Both the position numbers and the translations under genes were made by a program. A model generated the notes under the pieces. It searched no databases, was not told where the DNA came from, and was given only the letters and a program-made list of their open reading frames with translations. DNA of 64,000 nt, from contig JAIXSQ010000007.1 in assembly GCA_027484575.1 (NCBI GenBank), positions 682,001 to 746,000 of the forward strand. The letters run 5' to 3'. Shown one piece after another: positions 45,932 through 52,308 of the stretch (its first letter is position 1; every line of letters begins with the position of its first letter). This DNA is from Comamonadaceae bacterium. GTDB lineage: Bacteria; Pseudomonadota; Gammaproteobacteria; Burkholderiales; Burkholderiaceae_C.

Positions 45932-46510
45932 TCAGCCGACGCCGATGGGCGCCGGCGTGCCCAGCACGATGCGGGTGAACAGCCTGTCGTAGCCGGGGTC
46001 GCGCACCGTGGCCGTCAGCGGGTCGCGACCGGCGGCGAAGCCCGCGTCCAGCTCGGCCCAGTCCTGCGGACCCAGCGAGGCCTCGGCCGCCGGCAGCAGT
46101 TCGGCCTCTTCGGCGCGCATGTGCGCGAAGTAGAACTCGCAGTAGGCGCGGGCGGCTTCCTCGAAAGGCGGCCGGCGCGACTCGCCGATCAACTCCCAGG
46201 CCAGCAGCAGGTGCTGCAGTTCGCGCACCCGGCCCTCGCCGGCCATGTGGTCGGCTTCCAGCCGCTCGATCACCGGCATCAGGTCCGGCCGCGCCCGCGC
46301 GAGCTTGGGAAACAGCAGGTTCGACTCGCTGGGGTGGTGCAGCTTCTCGGGGAACTCGTCGATGTAGAACAGCATGGCCCGCAGCACGTCGAAGAAGCGC
46401 TCGGGCTCGTCGCCGGGGCCGCGCTGCAGCATCAGCAGCAGCGAGCGCAGCACGGCGGCCACGGCGCCGTGCTCGTCGCGCAGGACCTGCAGGGTGCGGG
46501 GGCCCGCCAT
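45932..46510 (-). CDS. Hemerythrin HHE-domain protein coupled to FNR
   Basis: The 192-residue protein is a four-helix hemerythrin-like domain with a diiron ligand set: H14 in DEHGAV, the HHPSES segment (H58/H59, E62), a His in EADHMAGE and HMRAEEAELL near the end. Such proteins bind oxygen or nitric oxide, or store iron. Its ATG overlaps the TGA stop of the FNR-type gene upstream (TGATG), so the two are translated together. Pairing an oxygen-labile FNR with a diiron protein suggests the latter buffers oxygen or NO near the regulator or repairs its cluster. That link is inference. Confidence 0.88.
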   Translation of the reverse strand: MAGPRTLQVLRDEHGAVAAVLRSLLLMLQRGPGDEPERFFDVLRAMLFYIDEFPEKLHHPSESNLLFPKLARARPDLMPVIERLEADHMAGEGRVRELQHLLLAWELIGESRRPPFEEAARAYCEFYFAHMRAEEAELLPAAEASLGPQDWAELDAGFAAGRDPLTATVRDPGYDRLFTRIVLGTPAPIGVG

Positions 46511-47295
46511 CACTGCACCCGCTGCTCGAAGGTGCGGGTCAGCGCCTGCAGGTCCAGGATGCGGATGTGGCGCTTGTCCACCTCGAGCAGGCCCTGCTGC
46601 TGGAAGGCCGAGAAGGTGCGGCTGACGGTCTCCAGCTTCATGCCCAGGTAGCTGCCGATCTCGGCACGGGTCATGCGCAGGTGGAACTCGCTGGACGAGT
46701 AGCCGCGCGCCTTCATGCGCTGCGAGATGTTCAGCAGGAAGGCGGCCAGCCGCTCCTCGGCGTTCATGCTGCCCAGCAGCACCATCAGGCTGTGTTCGCG
46801 CACGATCTCGCGGCTCATCATGCGGCCCATCACCATCTGCAGGCTGGTGCTGGCGGCCGAGACCTCGGCCAGCTGGCCGTAGGGGATGGAGCAGATCTCG
46901 GCGTCCTCCAGCGCGGTGGCGCTGCTGGCATGGCGGCCCTGCGCCAGCGCGTCCAGTCCCATCAGCTCGCCGGCCATGTGGAAGCCCGAGACCTGCTCGC
47001 GGCCGTCGGCCAGGGTCAGGCTGCTCTTGAAGGTGCCGCTGCGCACCGCGTAGATGTGGTGGAAGCCGTCGCCCTCGCGGTACAGGGTGGCGCCGGCCTT
47101 GACCTTGCGGCGGCCGAACTGCAGGCCGTCGAGCCGTTCCACGTCGTTGGTGGCCAGCCCGCAGGGCAGGCACAGGTCCTTCAGGTGGCAGGTGGAGCAC
47201 TGCGTCTGCAGCGGCACCGGTGCCGCGCCGTGCAGCTCCCGGGACGAGACGAACTTCAGCGGGGAAGGACGGTTCTCGAGGGTGGCGGTGTGCAT
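46510..47295 (-). CDS. fnr: FNR-type oxygen-responsive transcriptional regulator
   Basis: The 261-residue CRP/FNR-family protein has an N-terminal cysteine set C33-x2-C36-x5-C42 plus C135 in the cAMP-receptor-like domain, matching the four [4Fe-4S] ligands of FNR (C45 is an extra Cys). The C-terminal helix-turn-helix has EIGSYLGMKLETVSRTFSAF, where E..SR is the FNR recognition triad for TTGAT half-sites. It should activate anaerobic or microaerobic genes. A near-perfect FNR site lies upstream of ccoN in this window. It is co-transcribed with the hemerythrin gene and preceded by a receiver gene 20 bp upstream on the same strand. Confidence 0.94.
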   Translation of the reverse strand: MHTATLENRPSPLKFVSSRELHGAAPVPLQTQCSTCHLKDLCLPCGLATNDVERLDGLQFGRRKVKAGATLYREGDGFHHIYAVRSGTFKSSLTLADGREQVSGFHMAGELMGLDALAQGRHASSATALEDAEICSIPYGQLAEVSAASTSLQMVMGRMMSREIVREHSLMVLLGSMNAEERLAAFLLNISQRMKARGYSSSEFHLRMTRAEIGSYLGMKLETVSRTFSAFQQQGLLEVDKRHIRILDLQALTRTFEQRVQ

Positions 47296-47315
47296 GGTGG
47301 GGAGCTCCTGGGGCT

Positions 47316-47699
47316 TCAATGGACGGGACGGGCGCCGGCGACGGCGGCGGGCAGCTGGTCGAATTCGCTGCTCTTGTCGAGGAAGCGGGTCGCCCCCTCG
47401 CCGAGGTAGCGCTTGCGGTAGGCAGGCGCCGAGTTGTTGGAGAAGACGACGAAGGCGATGCCGGGGCGGGCCTGGCGCACGGCCTTGAGCACCTGCAGCC
47501 CGGTGCCGCCCTCGAGCTGGACGTCCAGCACGACCACGTCGGGCTGGGCGTCGAGGATGGCGTCGATGGACGCCTGCGGGGTGCCGGCCTGCCCGACGAT
47601 GTCCATGGCCTCGCGGGCGAGCATCTGGGCGACGCGCTCGCGGATGGCGCTGGAGTCGTCGACCAGGAAGACTTTCAGGGGCTCGGTGGCGGGGGACAT
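47316..47699 (-). CDS. Single-domain response regulator upstream of fnr
   Basis: The 127-residue receiver has DD (14-15), phospho-acceptor D59 in VLDVQLEGGTG and a Lys in FLDKS, and no output domain. The C-terminal half (FVVFSNNSAPAYRKRYLGEGATRFLDKS) differs from CheY. It starts 20 bp upstream of the FNR-type gene on the same strand and probably leads a receiver-fnr-hemerythrin operon. Such an arrangement could link a kinase signal to the redox regulator at the level of protein contact or through shared expression. ATG 47699 was chosen; the upstream frame crosses a palindromic control region. Confidence 0.9.
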   Translation of the reverse strand: MSPATEPLKVFLVDDSSAIRERVAQMLAREAMDIVGQAGTPQASIDAILDAQPDVVVLDVQLEGGTGLQVLKAVRQARPGIAFVVFSNNSAPAYRKRYLGEGATRFLDKSSEFDQLPAAVAGARPVH

Positions 47700-47721
47700 G
47701 ATGGACGTGACTGTGCCCGCC

Positions 47722-47737
47722 GTCGGACGCGTCCGAC
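47722..47737. promoter_or_regulatory. Perfect 16-bp palindrome in a divergent promoter region
   Basis: GTCGGACGCGTCCGAC is a perfect dyad 22 bp upstream of the receiver-fnr operon and about 140 bp before the divergent hybrid kinase. A related TCGGAC half-site occurs at 47763-47767. It looks like an operator, but the binding protein is unknown. Confidence 0.5.
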
Positions 47738-47802
47738 ATCGGCGCGCGCTGATTGCCGGCATCGGACGGCTCCGGCCCGCGCCTAGGCGCCGGACCAGGC
47801 GG

Positions 47803-47820
47803 CCTCGGAAAAGTCCGAGG
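47803..47820. other. Hairpin/dyad in the leader of the hybrid kinase gene
   Basis: CCTCGGA (47803-47809) and TCCGAGG (47814-47820) form a 7-bp stem with an AAAG tetraloop, 56 bp before the kinase ATG. It may be a second operator of the CGGA/TCCG type or a leader hairpin. Confidence 0.4.
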
Positions 47821-47875
47821 AACCCCGCACTTGGCCCGGTTCTCGGGGCATCGGCCGGGGGCCACCTGCCCCAGC

Positions 47876-50800
47876 ATGCCGACTCCGGACGGGCGCGCGT
47901 GGTGCGCGCCTGCCGCCACCGCGGGATCGCCCTTGTCCACCTCCGTGCGCGCCCAGCCCAAGCCCCTGCTGCTCAGTGCCTGCGTGCTGGTCGCGGGGCT
48001 GGCGCTGACCATCGCTGCCTGCTCGGCGGCCCAGCGCGCGCTGCTGGCCGAGGCACGGGCCTCGTTCGTCCGCGTGGCCGACGGCCTCGAGGCGGAGATC
48101 GGGCGCCGCTTCGGCCGGGCCGAGTACGGGCTGAGCGGCCTGCGCGCCGCGTTCGCGATGACCGGCCGGCTCGACGACGCCGACCTGCGCACCTACGTCG
48201 CCAGCCGCGACATGACCCGCGAATTCCCGGGCCTGCAGGCTTTCAGCGTCGTCGAGCGGGTGCTGCCGGCGCAGCGCGAGGGCTTCGTCGCGCGTGCCGC
48301 GCGCAGCCATCCGGGCTTCGTCCTGCACACCACCCAGCCGGCCGGCCACGAACTGCTCGTGGTGCGCAGCACCGAGCCGCTGGCGCGCCACCCGCATTCG
48401 ATCGGCGTCGACATCGCCCCCGACCCGCTGCGCGGCCCGGCGGCACGCGCGGCCATCGACGTGGGCAGCGCCACCATGACGCCGCTGCTGCGGCTGCATG
48501 CCGAGGGAGCCCGGGCCGCCCCCCAGGGATGGGTCATGTACCTGCCCGTCTACGCGGACCGTCCGACGAACGCACCGGCGCGGCGCGCCGCCCTGCGGGC
48601 CCTCGTGTCCGTGCCCCTGGCGGCGGACGACCTGCTCGGCCCCCTGGTGGATTCGCTGGGCGCACGCATGGGCTTTCGGCTCTGGGACGGCCACCGGGCC
48701 GACGGCGTCCTCGCCTTCGACGGCGTGCCGTCCTGGGAAGTGGCCGCGCCGTTCCGGATCGAACGCTCGCTGATGGTCGGCGAGCGGCTGCTGACGCTCG
48801 AACTGGTGGCCTTCGACACCCTGCTGCCGGCCACCAGCCGCATGCTGCCCTGGGCCGTGGGGCTGGTCGGGGTGCTGGCCAGCCTGGGGATCGCCCTGCT
48901 GACCCTGCTGCTGGGCCGGGGCCGCCTGCGCGCGCTGGCCGTCGCCGCCGCGGCCGGCGCCGACAGCCGCCGGCTGGGCTCCATCGTCGAGCGCACCTCG
49001 GGGGCGGTCTTCTCCATGGACGCCCAGGGGCGCCTGACCTGGTGCAACCGCGGCTTCACCGCGCTGGCTGGCCGCCCGCGCGAAGCCCTGGCCGGCCAGG
49101 ACGCCCTGTCGGCGCTGGGCCTGGACGGCACGCGGTCCGCGCAGCGCAAGGCGGTGTGGGCCGACCTCGAAAGCCGGCGCGCGCACCGCTGCGAGCTGTC
49201 GCGCCCGCTGCCCAACGGGGGCAGCACCTGGATCGAGCTGGCGGTCGAGGCCCAGGCCGACGCCGCCGGGCGGTTCACCGGCTACACGGGCATCGCGCTG
49301 GACATCACCGCGCGCAAGCAGGCCGAGCTGCAGCTGTCCTCGCGCGAGCACATGCTGCGCACCATCACCGACAACGTCCCGGCGCGCGTGTCCTACTGGG
49401 ACGCGCAGGGACGCTGCCTGTTCGCCAACCAGCGCTTCTGCGAGGTGCTGGGCCGCCCGGCCGCCGAGGTGGTGCTGCGCGGCCATGCGGAGCTGCACGC
49501 CGCCGGCGCCGCCGACATGCAGGCCCAGCGCGTGCACGAGGTGCTGGCCGAGGGCATGCCGCAGCAGTTCGAGCAGCTGGTGTGCGAGCCCGGCGGCCGC
49601 ACCAGCGCCTGGCAGGTGCACTACCTGCCCGACGCCGGCGACGATGCCGGCATCCGCGGCTTCTTCGTGCTGGCCATCGAGGTCACGGAGCTCAAGCGCG
49701 CCCGTGACGCGGCGCTGGAGGCCAGCCGGGCCAAGAGCCGCTTCCTCAGCAGCATGAGCCACGAGATCCGCACGCCGATGAACGCGATCCTGGGCATGCT
49801 GACCCTGCTGCGCGGCACCGACCTGTCGGAGCGCCAGGCCGACTACGCGGGCAAGGCCGAGGGTGCGGCCCGCTCGCTGCTGTCGCTGCTCAACGACGTG
49901 CTCGACTTCTCGAAGATCGAGGCCGGCAAGATGCAGCTGGACTGCCACCCGTTCTCGCTCGAGAAGATGCTGGAGGACCTGTCGGTCATCCTGTCTGCGA
50001 ACGTGGGCGACCGCGAGCTGGACGTGCTGTACGACCTGGACCCCCGGGTGCCCGACGCGCTCGTGGGCGACGACATGCGGCTGCGCCAGGTGCTGATCAA
50101 CCTGGGGGGCAACGCGGTCAAGTTCACGCCCCGGGGCGACGTCGTGCTGCGCACCCGCCTGGTCGCGCTGCAGGACGGCCAGGCGACGATCGAGTTCAGC
50201 GTGCAGGACACCGGCATCGGCATGAGCGCCGAGCAGCAGGCCCGGCTGTTCACCGACTTCATGCAGGCCAGCGAGGACACGGCCCGCCACTTCGGCGGCA
50301 CCGGCCTCGGGCTGGGCATCTGCCGGCGGCTGACCGAACTCATGGGCTCGCAGTTGCGCGTGGACAGCCAGCCCGGGCGCGGCAGCCGCTTCTGGTTCGA
50401 GCTGACGCTCCCGGTGCTGCGCGAGGCCGCGCCCGTGCCGGCGCCGCAGCTGGCCGGGATCGAGCGGGTGCTGATCGTCGACGACAACGAAGCGGCCCGC
50501 CTGACCCTGTCGGCCCTGGCCGCCAGCGAGGGCTGGCAGGCCGACACCGCCGCCGGCGGCCAGGACGCCCTGGCCCGGATCGCCGACGCAGCCGCCGCCG
50601 GCCGCCCCTACGACGCGGTGTTCCTGGACTGGCGCATGCCCGACGTGGACGGATGGCAGGCGACGCTGCGCATCCGCGCGCTGCCGGCGGGCACCCGCAT
50701 GCCGCTGGTGGTGATGGTCACCGCGCACGGCCGCGAGATGCTGGCGCAGCGCCCGTCGCGCGAGCAGGCGCTGCTCGACGGCTTCCTGGTCAAGCCGGTC

Positions 50801-51697
50801 ACGGCGGCGATGCTGCGCGCCTCGGTGGCGCGGGCGCGCGGCCAGGGTCCGGCCTGCGCAAGCGCCGCGGAGCAGCCGCCGGCCACGCGGCCCCTGGCGG
50901 GCCTGCGGTTGCTGGTGGCCGAGGACAACCCGGTGAACCAGCAGATCGCGCGCGAGCTGCTCGGCGGCCAGGGCGCACAGGTCGACGTGGTGGACGATGG
51001 CGAGGCCGCGCTGCGGCGCCTGCACGCCGACGCTGGCTACGACACGGTGCTGATGGACATGCTGATGCCGGTGATGGACGGGCTGGAGGCCACGCGCCGC
51101 ATCCGTGCGGTGCCGGCGTTCGCGCGGCTGCCGGTGATCGCGATGACCGCCAATGCCCTGGACACCGACCGCGCGGCCTGCCTGGCCGCCGGGATGGACG
51201 ACCACGTGGGCAAGCCGGTCGTGCTGGCCGAGGTGGTGGCGGCGATCCTGCGGCAAGTGCAGGCGCGCCGCGGCGCGCCCGCTGCGCCGGCCGCAACGGC
51301 CCCTGCGGCGCCGGACCCGGGGGGCGCCGGGGGCGGCGGCGAGGCCGGGGCGCAGCCGCTCCTGGACCGCGCAGCCGCGCTGGACCGGCTGGGCGGCGAC
51401 GCGGCGCTGTACCAGCGCCTGCTGCCGGTCTTCCGCGCCAACCTGGAGCGCTCGGCCGGCGAATTGCGCACGGCCGCCGAGGCGCCGCCCCCCGCGCAGG
51501 ACCTGGCCCGCGTGATGCACGCCCTCAAGGGCATGGCCGGCGCGGTCGGCGCCGCCCGGCTGGCCGGCGCGGCGGCCGACGCGGAGCGGCGGCTGCGCAC
51601 AGGCGACGACGGGGCCTGCGCCCCCTGCGCCCGCACGGTCGCCGAGGTCGTCGACCGCACGCTGGCGGCCTTGTCGGCAGAACCCGCCACGACTTGA
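47876..51697 (+). CDS. CHASE-domain hybrid histidine kinase with two receivers and Hpt
   Basis: The 1273-residue kinase has a membrane helix at about 25-45, a periplasmic CHASE-like sensor (about 55-300), a second helix (about 320-345), two PAS domains, HisKA with H629 in SHEIRTPMNA, HATPase (GGNAVKFT, DTGIGM, GTGLGLGI), two receivers with D918 (FLDWRMPD) and D1061 (LMDMLMP), and a C-terminal Hpt with H1215 in VMHALKGMAG. This is the full BarA-type phosphorelay architecture in one chain. CHASE domains sense small extracellular ligands. The N-terminus is uncertain: ATG 47876 or a downstream TTG/GTG near 47931 could be used. It probably transfers phosphate to the lone receiver gene downstream. 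Confidence 0.9.
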   Translation: MPTPDGRAWCAPAATAGSPLSTSVRAQPKPLLLSACVLVAGLALTIAACSAAQRALLAEARASFVRVADGLEAEIGRRFGRAEYGLSGLRAAFAMTGRLDDADLRTYVASRDMTREFPGLQAFSVVERVLPAQREGFVARAARSHPGFVLHTTQPAGHELLVVRSTEPLARHPHSIGVDIAPDPLRGPAARAAIDVGSATMTPLLRLHAEGARAAPQGWVMYLPVYADRPTNAPARRAALRALVSVPLAADDLLGPLVDSLGARMGFRLWDGHRADGVLAFDGVPSWEVAAPFRIERSLMVGERLLTLELVAFDTLLPATSRMLPWAVGLVGVLASLGIALLTLLLGRGRLRALAVAAAAGADSRRLGSIVERTSGAVFSMDAQGRLTWCNRGFTALAGRPREALAGQDALSALGLDGTRSAQRKAVWADLESRRAHRCELSRPLPNGGSTWIELAVEAQADAAGRFTGYTGIALDITARKQAELQLSSREHMLRTITDNVPARVSYWDAQGRCLFANQRFCEVLGRPAAEVVLRGHAELHAAGAADMQAQRVHEVLAEGMPQQFEQLVCEPGGRTSAWQVHYLPDAGDDAGIRGFFVLAIEVTELKRARDAALEASRAKSRFLSSMSHEIRTPMNAILGMLTLLRGTDLSERQADYAGKAEGAARSLLSLLNDVLDFSKIEAGKMQLDCHPFSLEKMLEDLSVILSANVGDRELDVLYDLDPRVPDALVGDDMRLRQVLINLGGNAVKFTPRGDVVLRTRLVALQDGQATIEFSVQDTGIGMSAEQQARLFTDFMQASEDTARHFGGTGLGLGICRRLTELMGSQLRVDSQPGRGSRFWFELTLPVLREAAPVPAPQLAGIERVLIVDDNEAARLTLSALAASEGWQADTAAGGQDALARIADAAAAGRPYDAVFLDWRMPDVDGWQATLRIRALPAGTRMPLVVMVTAHGREMLAQRPSREQALLDGFLVKPVTAAMLRASVARARGQGPACASAAEQPPATRPLAGLRLLVAEDNPVNQQIARELLGGQGAQVDVVDDGEAALRRLHADAGYDTVLMDMLMPVMDGLEATRRIRAVPAFARLPVIAMTANALDTDRAACLAAGMDDHVGKPVVLAEVVAAILRQVQARRGAPAAPAATAPAAPDPGGAGGGGEAGAQPLLDRAAALDRLGGDAALYQRLLPVFRANLERSAGELRTAAEAPPPAQDLARVMHALKGMAGAVGAARLAGAAADAERRLRTGDDGACAPCARTVAEVVDRTLAALSAEPATT

Positions 51698-51790
51698 GGG
51701 CAGGAAATGGCGGCGGGGTCCGTAAAGGATTTGCCTACGCCGGCGCCGGCCCCAGCCCCTTCAATCGGACCCTGACCACGAGGCTCCGAC

Positions 51791-52267
51791 ATGACCACTG
51801 CACTGCCCCCCTTCCTGACCCACCAGGCCGGCGCCGCGCTGCAGGCGGCGCTGCGCAACCCGCTGCCCACCAGCACCTCGGTGCTGCTGGTGGAGGACGA
51901 CCCGATCAACCAGATGGTGGTGGCCGCCTTCCTGCAGACGCTGGGCTACACCACGCTGCAGGTGGCCGGCAACGGCGTGCAGGCCGTGGCGCTGTGCCGC
52001 GAGCACGACTTCGGCCTGGTGCTGATGGACTGCCTGATGCCCGAGATGGATGGCCTGGAGGCCACCCGCGTCTTGCGCGCCGGCGGCTACGCCCGCCCCA
52101 TCATCGCGCTGACGGCGCATGCCGACGCGGCCGACATCGCGCGCTGCCTGGACGCGGGCATGGACGGCCACCTGGCCAAGCCGGTGGACTTCCACCAGAT
52201 GGCCGCGCTGCTGCGCCAGTGGCTGGGCGAGCCCCAGGCCGCCGCCGAGCCGCAGAGCGTCTACTGA
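51791..52267 (+). CDS. Lone receiver protein between two hybrid kinases
   Basis: The 158-residue protein has an N-terminal extension of about 28 residues and a canonical receiver: EDD acidic pair (VLLVEDDPINQMVV), phospho-acceptor D80 in LMDCLMPEMDG, the LTAHAD segment and KPV. The sequence is closest in style to receivers of BarA-type hybrid kinases. It lies 93 bp after one hybrid kinase and 41 bp before another, both with Hpt domains, so it is the natural acceptor of at least one relay. It has no output domain, so the final effector is elsewhere. Confidence 0.92.
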   Translation: MTTALPPFLTHQAGAALQAALRNPLPTSTSVLLVEDDPINQMVVAAFLQTLGYTTLQVAGNGVQAVALCREHDFGLVLMDCLMPEMDGLEATRVLRAGGYARPIIALTAHADAADIARCLDAGMDGHLAKPVDFHQMAALLRQWLGEPQAAAEPQSVY

Positions 52268-52308
52268 ACGGCCGCTCAACCGCAGCCCGCCCCGGCCGAT
52301 AACAGGGC

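Noticed and set aside
47783..51520. A minus-strand open frame of about 1245 codons opposite the CHASE hybrid kinase
   Set aside because: The plus-strand frame has complete PAS, HisKA, HATPase, receiver and Hpt motifs; the antisense frame has none.
51698..51790. TAAAGGATTT as a possible sigma-28 (FliA) promoter before the lone receiver
   Set aside because: The GCCG part follows at 8 bp instead of the required 11-bp spacing and the GATAA end is missing.
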